A DNA stretch of 64,000 bases, from assembly GCF_028476545.1 (NCBI RefSeq), contig NW_026732323.1, positions 328,501-392,500 of the forward strand, given 5' to 3'. The stretch's first letter is position 1; each line of letters begins with the position of its first letter. Source of the stretch: Physella acuta (taxonomy: Eukaryota > Mollusca > Gastropoda > Physidae). The notes beneath the pieces were generated by a model that was not told the origin of the DNA, ran no database searches, and saw only the letters and a list, made by a program, of their open reading frames with translations. The translations under genes and the position numbers were made by a program. Positions 49,146 to 59,277 of this stretch are shown piece after piece.

Positions 49146-52100
49146 ATGGCCGTCCACAGAGCCGTCAGATTGCACGGCAAACAAGATTTACGTCTGGTCA
49201 GTATGTTTTGTCCAGGTCATTTGATGTCATTCGTTTTTATTTTACCGCTCTATGTCTATGTACTTCTAGTTTGGTTTTTGTTTGTTTGGTAGTCTGTCAA
49301 TGTATATTTGTATATCAAACAAAGCGATACAAACGATTGTTCTAGTAACCCAGCAAATGTAGAACGGTTGATATTGGTGTTAAAGCTCTGAAAATTTTAT
49401 CCAACAGGAAACTGTGCCGGTGCCAGAACCCGATGAAAATTGTGAGTCGTTTAAATTCTGTATGATCAGGTTTTTTAATGTCTGGCCTAGTGACAGAGAT
49501 ACCTCAAGATATCTTTTGTATCTGTTGTGGTACTCTAGACTCTTTCATTAATGATATAGCATACACAAGACATACCACCCACACTGTGGGGCACACTACC
49601 CACATAATGGGATGGACCGCCCACATTATGGGACATACTACTCACATTATGGGATGTACCGTCCACATTATGGGACGTACCGCCCACATTATGGGACGTA
49701 CCGCCCACATTATGGGACGTACCGCCCACATTATGGGATGTACCGCCCACATTATGGGACGTAACGCCCACATTATGGGACGTACCGCCCACATTATGGG
49801 ACGTACCGCCCACATTATGGGACGTACCGCCCACATTATGGGATGTACCGCCCACATTATGGGATGTACCGCCCACACCATGAGACATACAACTGTCCTG
49901 ATTTTCTCTCTCTGAAAATGTAACCAAACCTTACTGTCAAGATAAGCCGTTCAGGGTTGCCTTATTAGGAAGGGCTTGGTTGGGTGGTAGAGATTACCAC
50001 TGCTTACTCGAAAGTCGTTGGTTCAGATCCCGGACTCAAATGAGTCTGTGACATATGATGGAGAAAGTCAAGGTCGAATGGGCATAGTGCTAACCACACT
50101 TTCCCTTGAAATGCTGAGATCACAGAAATAAGTAAACTCTACTTCGTCTGCCCCATGAACCCGTCACAAAATACCCACAGGTCTATTTTTAAACTGGTCA
50201 AATCCCGAAAATGTAGTCTGAGTCAATTTAAAAGAAAAAAAAAACAACTTCCACGGCAAACAATTGTATCCCTACCCCCTCATCCCCCTTCAATCCCACC
50301 CTCCAATGATTGAGTCAACACCGAAGGTCAACATTTCAGATGTCCTGCTGGAAATGTCCACTGTCGGCCTTTGCCGAACTGATGTCCATCTCTTTGATGA
50401 AGGTCAACTTGACCACATCGTCATTAAGGAACCAATCACATTGGGTCACGAAACCAGCGGCACAGTCAGCAAGTTAGGCCCGGGGGTCACCAGTTTAGCC
50501 GTGGGTCAGTATGTACTTGTCTTTAAATCATTGTAACTACCAGCTGCGTGCTTTATAAAGTGTTAAATTTCAACATTTAATTCAACAAAAACAAAAACTA
50601 GGCAGAAATGTAGATCAACATTTTGGGATTTAAAATGTATACGTATTCTAGCGTACCTTTTTATACATATTAGAAGCTGGTTTAGCGTTCATAGAAGACT
50701 ATATCTAACAGATGTTAAAACAATCTCTACCCCCCCCCCCTCTTGTCTTGTGTGTCCAGGAGACCGTGTGGCCGTTGACCCGTGCCGGACGTGCGTCACG
50801 TGCCGCTACTGCCGTGGGGGGCGTGGTAACCTGTGTGAGAACATGCGTGAGGCGGGGGTCATGCAGGTGGACGGGGGGTTCGCCACATTCATGACGGCCC
50901 CAGCCGACAGGTGCTACAGGTAAGAGGGGGGGGTCAGGGGTGTGGAGGGGTGGGTGGGGTAGGTGGGGAGGTGATGGAGGACAGGGCCAGTCGACAGGTG
51001 CTACAGGTAAGGGGAGTCAGGGGTGTGGTCTGGTGGTGGGGTAGGTGGGGAGGTGATGGAGGACAGGGCCAGTCGACAGGTGCTACAGGTAAGGGGAGTC
51101 AGGGGTGTGGTCTGGTGGTGGGGTGGGTAGGGAGGTGATGGGGACAGGGCCAGTTGAAAGGTTCTACAGGTAAGGGGGGTGAGGGGTGTAGCCTGGTGGT
51201 GGGGAGGTGATGGGAGACAGGCCTACCACACGAGCCGACATTTAAGAGAAAGTTTTTTCCACCTAACTTTTACATGAGTCAATTTAAAACAAAAAAAAAA
51301 CATTTAATTTTTATTTGCACTAATATTTCATTAACATTTATAATTTTCATCTTGGAAAAGCCCAAAAAACCCCCATACCCATTTTTAAGCTCAATTTTTA
51401 GCTCTGTTAGCCTTAAGAGTGTGAGCGAGAGTATGTGTGTATGTATGTGTGTGTGAGAGAGAAACCCTGGTTGGTATACAGGGATGGGGGAGACTGCTAG
51501 ATGCTATAATCTTACAGGAATTTAAATTTTGAGAGGACTCTAGACGCCTCTTCTGGTGAGTAAGAAAACATGGCTATCCCCTCTCTCTACCCCCCCCCCA
51601 TCTATCTCTCTCTCTCTCTCTCACATACACACACACGCTCACACACACGCTCACACGCACACACACCTGAACATGGAAAGAAACATCGTAACGCTAGCTG
51701 ACTGACTGGTGAAGATCTCAAATCTTTTATTCCTGCAAGTTTCACGGTCGAGTTCCTATCGTGATGGTCTGGCTCAGACCGTTTTCTTACCATCTCAAGT
51801 CAGTATTCATCTTGTATTGTTAAAGATTAAAAAAAAAAATAAATTGCTCGACCGGTAGGGAAAAAATTTACAACCGTAATAAAACCTGACAAAAGCACAA
51901 TTACAATGGACAAGGAGAAGTTATGTAGTAATCGATGATCATCGTAGGATCATTTTAAAATCAACGTTCAATGAAAACAATAAAACGCGCAATGATTAAT
52001 TGAGTGATCTGAGTAGGCCCGTAACTCAAGTTTTGTGTTACACTCCAGTAAGGCCTGTCCGCTGCCCCTTACCTAATACTTAAGTAAGTTATAATACCGT

Positions 52101-55100
52101 TACCCAGTAACTAAGTAAGTTATAATACCGTTATTGACAAATGAAGTTCTTTATGTGCCCGCTGTTTTCCGGTACAGTAAGTCAACTTTAATAAACTGAC
52201 ATGTGAGGTCATTCAAATACTCGTGATTGACTTAAGTCTTCAGTCATGTAACTTGTATTGACTGCTAAGACAAGTCACATACTCATTTTTTGACAGAATA
52301 ATATACTAGTGAAATTATTCACGAATTAATATTACAAAAGACTGTTAAGTATGTTTTATATTTCACTATTTCTTTAATAAAATTGCCATTGTGCGCATTT
52401 CTTTTCACAACAGTCAAAGGGAAATAACCCTATTTATTCTTGTTTACAATTGTAGACTGCCGGAGAACGTGAGTCTTGAAGAAGGAGCTCTGATAGAACC
52501 TCTGTCTGTGGCTGTCTACGGTGTCAAGCGGGCTCGTATGGTGCCTGGTGATGCCGTCGTGGTTTTTGGAGCAGGTGATGAGTTGGGTTTTTTAGGAGGC
52601 GAGGTGTATTTTTTTTTTTAGGAGGCGAGGTGTTTTTTTTTTTAGGAGGCGAGGTGTATTTTTTTTTAGGAGGCGAGGTGTTTTTTTTTTTTTAGGAGGC
52701 GAGGTGTATTTTTTTTTTAGGAGGCGAGGTTTATTTTTTTTTTAGGAGGCGAGGTGTATTTTTTTTTAGGAGGGGAGGTGTTTTTTTAGGGGAGGTGTTT
52801 TTTTAGGAGGGGTGGTGGTTTATTTTAGGAGGGGAGGTGTAATTTTTAGGATGGGTGGTGGTTTGTTGTATAGATCTACCCCCATGACAAAACTGTATAC
52901 ATTGTTAGCAGTATGAAATAGGTGTGGTTGGGTCGGTTAAGCTCATGGCTGCTGAACCGAAAAGTCCCCAGTTTGAACTTCCCCCAAAAGGCTATGAAAG
53001 CAAATCTAGAAAGAAAAACCGTCTGAACTTGGAGTCAGTTGCCTGTATGAAACGTAATACTTGTGTTGTGGGGAGAATCCCGACCAACACTAGAATTAAG
53101 AACGAGGTAGAAGTTAGCAGTATATCAGGTCAACTCTACTTCACTAGCCCCATGGTCTGTTACTTAACTACTTACTTATAACTTAACTATACCCTCCAGC
53201 CAGAGCAGTAAAGATATCCTTAAACATATCCTTATCTCCAGGTCCCATAGGTCTGTTCACCATGCAGAGTGCTAAAGCCTACGGTGCTGGGCGTGTGTTG
53301 ATGGTCGGTGAGTGGATTTATATCTTGACCATTGGACGGTTATTTCTGGACTATTGGGCGGTTATTTCTGGACCATTGGACGGCCGTTTCTGGACCATTG
53401 GACGGCTATTTGATCACTTAGACGTGTGACCAGTGCGTCAGTTGGTGTGACACTCCCAGAGACCTTGCATGGCCTCACCTAACTTCAAAAACGTTTTGTG
53501 TATCCTGTGGGGGAGAGGGAGGGGGGATCTTTGGTTACCAATAGCGCAATTTGTTTTTAATGTCTAATTTCCAGTGTACTCATTATGGTTGCTTGTTAAT
53601 TTCAAGATAGTTTCTTAAAAGTATGTATATTTCCTTATTAAAACCCAGTTTTGGTCAGTGTTAGTTACCTTGTGAAAACTAGTTTTATTTAGTACAGGGT
53701 GTTTGTGTTACCTAGTGAAGTTTTATTCCGTATGTTTGTGTGCAGTGTTTCTTCCAGACTTTTTTCTCCGGGGGGGGGGGGGGGGGGGCACTTGATATTT
53801 TCGAGTCCGGGGAGGGAGGGTGGACACCAGTAAAATTGTATGTTTACTATATAAATTCCCTAATTCCCTCTCGATCGGGGGGCGGTAGACTTTCTTCGTG
53901 GGGCGGGGGGGGGGGAGGGGGGGGGGGGGAGGGCGGCGGAGTTTTTTTCCGTACGTTTGTGTGTTACCTTGTCAAGACTAGTTTTATTCCGTACGTGTGT
54001 GTGTTACCTTGTCAAGACTAGTTTTATTCCGTACGTTTGTGTGTTACCTTGTGAAAAATGGTTTTATTCCGTACGTTTTTGTGTTACCTTGTGAAGACCA
54101 GATTTCCGTTTACCGACAGACATCAATGAAACTCGCCTGGTTCTGGCGTCCAAGCTTGGCGCTGACGTCACACTAAAGCCACGTTCACCAATGTCCGACC
54201 CCCAGGCACTGGGTGAGGAGTTGAAGTCTGCTCTAGGGGGCGCTGCTGACGTCTGCTTTGAGTGTAGTGGAGGGAAGGGAACGGTGGATGCAGCTATTCA
54301 TGTAATCAGCACGTTTTAAATCTTGTTGTTATGTAGCCAACTTGTATATGTTTACATATACGTATACCTATAGACCTTTGTTCACTTTGATATTTATGTA
54401 CATACAACTGTCATTATATTTGACCATCGGCTAGATTGTCATTTGTTTAGTTATGTCTTAACTGCTTTAATGTTTTTCTATTTGACCTTTGACCCCCACC
54501 CCCACCCACCCCAGACTTGCAGACCCGGGGGTAAAGTCCTGATGCTGGGGTTTGGTGAGATGGCCATGCACGTGCACCTGGGGATGGCGGCCTTCAGGGA
54601 GATAGACGTCCTGGGGGCTTTTGCCAGCATCGGCAGGTATGTTACAGGTAGTGGTAGCTTTTTGGTAGCATAGACAGGTATGTCACAGGTAGTGGTAGCT
54701 TTTTGGTAGCATCGACAGGTATGTCACAGGTAGTGGTAGCTTTTTGGTAGCATCGACAGGTATGTCACAGGTAGTGGTAGCTTTTTGGTAGCATCGACAG
54801 GTATGTCACAGGTAGTGGTAGCTTTTTGGTAGCATTGACAGGTATGTCACAGGTAATGGTAGCTTTTTGGTAGCATCGACAGGTATGTCACAGGTAATGG
54901 TAGCTTTTTGGTAGCATCGACAGGTATGTCACAGGTAGTGGTAGCTTTTTGGTAGCATTGACAGGAATGTCACAGGTAATGGTAGCTTTTTGGTAGCATA
55001 GACAGGTATGTCACAGGTAGTGGTAGCTTTTTGGTAGCATTGACAGGAATGTCACAGGTAATGGTAGCTTTTTGCTAGCATCGACAGGTATGTCACAGGT

Positions 55101-56134
55101 TGTGGTAGCTTTTTGGTAGCATTGACAGGTATGTCACAGGTAGTGGTAGCTTTTTGGTAACATTGACAGGTATGTCAGAGGTGGTGGTAGCTTTTTGGTA
55201 GCATTGACAGGTATGTCACAGGTAGTGGTAGCTTTTTGGTAGCATTGACAGGTATGTTACAGGTAGTGGTAGCTTTTTGGTAGCATTGACAGGTATGTCA
55301 CAGGTAGTGGTAGCTTTTTGCTAGCATTGACAGGTATGTCACAGGTAGTGGTAGCGACACTTGACATTTTGACACTGACATCAACCATTGACATTTTGTC
55401 ATTTTACCATAACATTGTAACACTGACATTTTGAGTTAGATATTTATCAACATACTAGTAGCATTTTCTCTAAACTAAAAAGTGTGCAAATATAAATGTT
55501 TGGGTAGGATTGGTGAAATGATCAACAATTACACCTGTAGTCTTCTGATTGACATATCTATTCAATAGCTTTCATTGTCAAACTCGTGAACTATTTGAAC
55601 TCTACAATTAGGGTTGTCTTCATCTGATACTGAAGTATATGGCTGTTATTACTCAGTTAAGTTGCTTTAGTATGTTACAATGTGATGCTGTATCATAAAA
55701 TAGCCAGACTAATGTTTAACCGTGTCCAGTTTCCCAGAGTGTGTTGAACTAGTGTCCAGTCTAATGTTTGACCGTGTCCAGTTTCCCAGAGTGTGTTGAA
55801 CTAGTGTCCAGTCTAATGTTTGACCAGTTTCCCAGAGTGTGTTGAACTAGTGTCCAGTCTAATGTATGACCGTGTCCAGTTTCCCAGAATGTGTTGAACT
55901 AGTGTCCAGTCTAATGTATGACCGTGTCCAGTTTCCCAGAGTGTGTTGAACTAGTGTCCAGTCTAATGTTTAACCGTGTCCAGTTTCCCAGAGTGTGTTG
56001 AACTAGTGTCCAGTGGAAAAGTGGATGTCAAGTCTGTCATCTCACATCGGCTGCCATTAGACAAGGTCAAGGTCGGAATGGACCTGATAAGACGAGGAGA
56101 ATCAATCAAAGTTGTCATCAACTGTCAGGCATAG
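49146..56134 (+). CDS. Sorbitol dehydrogenase-family zinc dehydrogenase (complete, nine exons)
   Basis: Cytosolic NAD-dependent polyol oxidation is the family role. Coding exons: 49146-49196, 49408-49441, 50340-50504, 50760-50919, 52456-52574, 53242-53307, 54120-54301, 54515-54636, 55984-56134. All introns are GT-AG and all phases agree, giving 349 codons plus TAG. The N-terminus is MAVHRAVRLHGKQDLRLETV. Catalytic zinc ligands are Cys40, His65-Glu66 (GHE) and Glu151 (EPLSV). A structural-zinc loop has Cys95, 98, 101 and 109. The Rossmann motif GAGPIG is at 175-180, and Asp199 ends beta-strand B, as in NAD enzymes. The start fits family length; a longer leader frame was rejected. Oddities: CRTDVHLF (40-47) resembles alcohol dehydrogenase, and the usual Arg-Tyr near residue 296 is Ala-Ser. 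An Arg-Tyr is encoded just past the exon 8 donor but would not join exon 9 in phase. The substrate may therefore not be sorbitol. Confidence 0.93.
49570..49885. repeat. 21-bp minisatellite in dehydrogenase intron 2
   Basis: About 15 copies of GCCCACATTATGGGACGTAC C. The 21-bp period keeps frames open on both strands (AHIMGRT on plus, GGTSHNV on minus). Each unit contains the inverted pair CCCA...TGGG. It is intronic. Confidence 0.95.
49960..50165 (+). mobile_element. tRNA-derived SINE in dehydrogenase intron 2
   Basis: A box GGTTGGGTGGTAGAG, B box TGGTTCAGATCCC 30 nt later, then the family body (ATGGGCATAGTGCTAACCAC, ACTTTCCCTTGAAATGC) and the end block AACTCTACTTCGTCTGCCCC. It is the best-preserved head in the window and lies in the same orientation as the gene. 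Confidence 0.8.
50896..51200 (+). repeat. Tandem copies of the exon 4 3' splice junction
   Basis: The end of exon 4 and its donor (CGACAGGTGCTACAG|GTAAG, donor at 50920) is repeated at 51007, 51089 and 51170 in 81-87 bp units. Each unit carries about 20 bp of exon sequence, the donor and GT-rich intron. The second and third copies match the exon end almost exactly; the fourth has GAAAGGTTCTACAG. Confidence 0.9.
51240..52455. other. Remainder of dehydrogenase intron 4
   Basis: It holds a (TC)n/(AC)n microsatellite at 51603-51667, a T-rich stretch and a two-copy repeat of AACTAAGTAAGTTATAATAC near 52080-52130. No other feature seen. Confidence 0.6.
52590..52865. repeat. T-tract/AGGAGGCGAGGTGTA minisatellite in intron 5
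   Basis: About 12 copies of a run of T followed by AGGAGGCGAGGTGTA, starting only 16 bp after the exon 5 donor. It resembles the junction itself (TTTTTGGAGCAG|GTGAT), so it may also be junction-derived, but the match is too loose to be sure. Confidence 0.88.
52920..53165 (+). mobile_element. Diverged SINE in dehydrogenase intron 5
   Basis: An A-box-like GTTGGGTCGGTTAAGC and B-box-like AGTTTGAACTTCC, with the end block CAACTCTACTTCACTAGCCC CATGG. The body differs from the other copies. Confidence 0.55.
53315..53420. repeat. Short tandem repeat in intron 6
   Basis: Four copies of a 27-28 bp unit, CCATTGGACGGTTATTTCTG GA and variants, starting a few bases after the exon 6 donor. Confidence 0.85.
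53741..53945 (+). mobile_element. G-rich TIR element, left part, in intron 6
   Basis: It starts CAGTGTTTCTTCCAG and shares CACTTGATATTTTCG, ACTATATAAATTC and GGGGCGGTAGACTTTCTTCG with the copy at 13.6 kb. The right end is missing or replaced by G-runs. See the entry at 13620. Confidence 0.6.
53940..54105. repeat. Minisatellite before exon 7
   Basis: Four copies of about 44 bp (TTTTATTCCGTACGTTTGTG TGTTACCTTGTCAAGACTAG). A degenerate copy lies near 53640-53735. They stop about 15 bp before the exon 7 acceptor and do not include it. Confidence 0.9.
54615..55362 (+). repeat. Array of the exon 8 donor junction, 17 extra copies
   Basis: A 41-bp unit repeats after exon 8. Each unit contains a slightly altered copy of the last ~20 bp of exon 8 (GCTTTTTGGTAGCATCGACA against exonic GCTTTTGCCAGCATCGGCA) and the donor CAG|GTATGT. 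Fifteen of the 17 copies keep GTATGT and two read GAATGT. Use of any downstream donor would run the frame into TAG within about 12 codons of the normal junction. Confidence 0.93.
55700..55990 (+). repeat. Array of the exon 9 acceptor junction, five extra copies
   Basis: The 3' splice site and the first ~28 bp of exon 9 (GTGTCCAG|TTTCCCAGAGTG, then GTTGAACTAGTGTCC) are present six times. The AGs fall at 55729, 55781, 55827, 55879, 55931 and 55983, with spacings of 52, 46, 52, 52 and 52. Only the last runs into the rest of exon 9. Unit lengths are not multiples of three, so use of an upstream copy would shift the frame to an early stop. Confidence 0.93.
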
Positions 56135-56875
56135 GAAGATGTCATCAAATGTCATGTGCTTACATCTATGTAAGTTTGGGTGATCTTTAGTCTTTAGATG
56201 TCATGTGTACATCTATGTAAGATTGGTTGATCTTTAGTCTTAAGATGTCATGTGCTTACATCTATGTAAGATTGGGTGATCTTTAGTCTTCAGATGTCAT
56301 GTGCTTACATCTATGTAAGATTGGGTGATCTTTAGTCTTCAGATGTCATGTGCTTACATCTATGTAAGATTGTGTGATCTTTAGTCTTTAGATGACATGT
56401 GCTTACATCTATGTAAGATTGGGTGATCTTTAGTCTTCAGATTCATGTGCTTACATCTATGTAAGATTGAGTGATCTTTAGTCTTTAGATGACATGTGCT
56501 TACATCTATGTAAGATTGGGTGATCTTTAGTCTTCAGATGTCATGTGCTTACATCTATGTAAGATTGGGTGATCTTTAGTCTTCAGATGTCATGTGCTTA
56601 CATCTATGTAAGATTGGGTGATCTTTAGTCTTCAGATGTCATGTACTTACATCTATGTAAGATTGGGTGATCTTTAGTCTTCAGATGACATGTGCTTACA
56701 TCTATGTAAGATTGGGTGATCTTTAGTCTTTAGATGTCATGTGCTTACATCTATGTAAGATTGGGTGATCTTTAGTCTTCAGATGTCATGTGCTTACATC
56801 TATGTAAGATTGAGTGATCTTTAGTCTTTAGATGACATGTGCTTACATCTATGTAAGATTGGCTAATCCTCAGAT
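56135..56875 (+). repeat. 49-bp array immediately after the dehydrogenase stop
   Basis: About 15 copies of a unit made of AGATGTCATGTGCTTACATC, TATGTAAGATTGGGTGATCT and TTAGTCTTC. It begins within about 15 bp of the stop codon, so it probably lies in the 3' untranslated region. Every unit contains ATGTAAG, a donor-like motif. Confidence 0.95.
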
Positions 56876-56879
56876 ATCA

Positions 56880-57235
56880 TATGCATACCACATCTCTATA
56901 AGATTGGCTAGTTTCTAAATGTCTCTATAATTAAAAAGTATACAAATTCATAAAATGTAAATTGATTTTTAAAGCAATGTTACCAAGTGCCTTAAAAACA
57001 ATACACAATGATAAATCTACCAAATTTCTTCACATTTCTTGTGTTACTTATGTTTTCTGTCGTCTTTATTCACTGTGTATAAAATTGTTTACAGCAGTAC
57101 TGCTTACAAGCGATCATGAATGAAATAATTGTATTTTTCCGATGTGTGTTAATTCAAATTACATTTTGAACTTTTGAACATGCCTCAATTTATGTCCTGT
57201 TATGATGTGTTTTGAAATATGTGATGAGCAAGTAT
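56880..57235. other. Probable 3' flank of the dehydrogenase
   Basis: AT-rich unique DNA. No convincing AATAAA was found close to the stop, so the polyadenylation site is not assigned. Confidence 0.4.
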
Positions 57236-57239
57236 ATTC

Positions 57240-57500
57240 AGATGTGTCGGCATGGTTGAACGCAAGAGTATAGGACTGATAACCAGAAAGCCTCGAGTTC
57301 GAATCTGGGTTCAAATCAGTACAATGTCCCTAAGATACTCAGCTCTGATGGTTACCTGAATCTTGTTAGCACCAGCAAAGACAACTAGATATACTGCTGA
57401 CCACACTATCCCTTCATAGTTCATATGCCGAGGTCACATAAACAGGTAACTTACCCCGTGGACCGTCAGGTTCAAAAGGGAAGTTTATTTACTTTAACAT
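57240..57500 (+). mobile_element. tRNA-derived SINE, near full length
   Basis: Head with an A-box-like GCATGGTTGAACGCAAGAG and a perfect-looking B box GAGTTCGAATCTGG, the family body (CAGCTCTGATGGTTACCTGA, ACTGCTGACCACACTATCCC) and the tail GACCGTCAGGTTCAAAAGGG AAGTTTATTTACTTT. Confidence 0.8.
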
Positions 57501-57504
57501 GCAT

Positions 57505-59275
57505 TCATTCAGACTTACATAATTGGTGGATTTCAACTAAAAAGAGACACCACTAATTTCAATCTAGAATGTGTAGAACTTCAGGGACAATTAAAGTACT
57601 CAACAACTGCCAGACAAGAAGATAAACAAGGCCATTCCCTGATCTCAAGAGATTACCAAAGATCTATTTACTATCACAATAGGCAGATTTGGCTAAAAAT
57701 AATTTTCAAGACATTTTTCAACCAACTAGCTAGAAAAATCTGTTTTTTTTTTTTATAAAAAATATTATAAAAATTTAAAATGAAAGAAACAAAACAGAAA
57801 TGTAAATTGAAATATTCACATAATTTAATTTCTGAAAATTAATTATTGTGCATGTGAGTCAGACATTATATGGCAATTTACAACCATAGCTCTGTAAATA
57901 ATTCCATTCAAGGAAGAGTTCCAGAGCTGAAAACATGTTTATCTAAATATTAATAACATTAACATCCACAATTAAATAAGAAGAAAATATTTTAAATACT
58001 AATAACACATGAATACACATTTGATGCATAAACTGCTTTGTCATTTTAAAACACGTTGAAAGTAAAATTCAAGTAAAATTTTACTTTCTAACAAACATTT
58101 ACATAAGAGGATAATCTGAAAAGATATTTTTTTGTTTCACTGTTTATTTTATATTACACAATTTACAAACAAAATTTGTTCCATTTCTTTTTAATCATAT
58201 TCATAGTGCATTGTACAAGTTACAGTGGTTTCTAATTTTTAGATGATCAGTTAAAAAATTATACTTTTTTTTTAGCTCTGTCAATCTTTACTTTAAATCT
58301 ACGCACAGAACTTAATAAAAAATTACCTCTGAATAATTACTGTTTAGTAAAAATACTAAATAAAGCAAACATCTTTAATTATTTACCATACATAGTTTTT
58401 TTTTCAGGAAATTATTTTTCTGAGATAAACAATTTCATCAAATTAGTCATCTCTATGGGCTATTATAAACTATGTACAAGTCAATTTGAAATGATCTTTT
58501 TGGAACAACGCAGTTAAAAAAAATCATAACATCTAGTATTTACAATCATATGCAGCCACTAGCGTTCTGTTACAGCATTTACAATGATGTCATTCATCTT
58601 GGTGTTAAGCAAATAGCAGTTTAAAAACAAACAATTAGCAGTCTAAAAACAAGCGTGGTTTAACAGCCCAGGATAACCTTTTATACTTTAAAAAATATAA
58701 CTTTTACAAATGTACATATCATACTGTAAATGAAATATATATAACATTTTCAAAGTCAAATGATAATGAGATAGTTAGCGTGGAATTAAAAATTAATGAA
58801 TATCTTTAAAAACATTTTCTAACACATTTTATTTATTGCACACACGTTGTCTAATTTTGAGGAAACTCTACCCACTTTAATGCCTTGTGTGTTAGACAAT
58901 TTATGCATTGAAAACCAAATCTGTTTCATAATGAGCATTTGTACTGAGTATATTATGAATATCATATGGTGAAGTCAGTTGTATAGCTACGTGTCCTGCA
59001 TGGCATTTAGGAGATGTTATTTTGGAAACAATAACTTCAGCTAGAGATGGCATAATTGTTACACACCAATATAGCAGGTCTTATTTTAACACTTGCTAAT
59101 GAGATAAGTCTCATGAGGGAATACCAAGTTTTTTTTTTTAAATTTAGATACAAAAGATACACAACATATAAAAGAAGTTTCCCAATGACAACTAGAAATT
59201 ATGACATTTGACTTGTTAAATGGTATGTGCATATTCTAAAAATTAAAAAGTTTACAATCAGACCTAAACATTGTA
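57505..59275. other. Intergenic AT-rich DNA between convergent genes
   Basis: Strongly AT-rich unique sequence with no open frame of note and no recognised repeat. It may include untranslated or downstream sequence of either neighbour. Confidence 0.5.
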
Positions 59276-59277
59276 CT

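Noticed and set aside
49478-49927. Frames of 145 and 130 codons with AHIMGRT and GGTSHNV repeats
   Set aside because: They lie in dehydrogenase intron 2 and derive from the 21-bp minisatellite.
50320-50339. Alternative exon 3 start at AAG|GTCAAC
   Set aside because: Phase does not match the exon 2 donor. The acceptor TTTCAG at 50339 gives the right phase and the family length (PEPDENYVLLEM).
54443-54514. Upstream extension of dehydrogenase exon 8
   Set aside because: The sequence is pyrimidine-rich intron, and the acceptor CCCCAG at 54514 joins exon 7 in phase.
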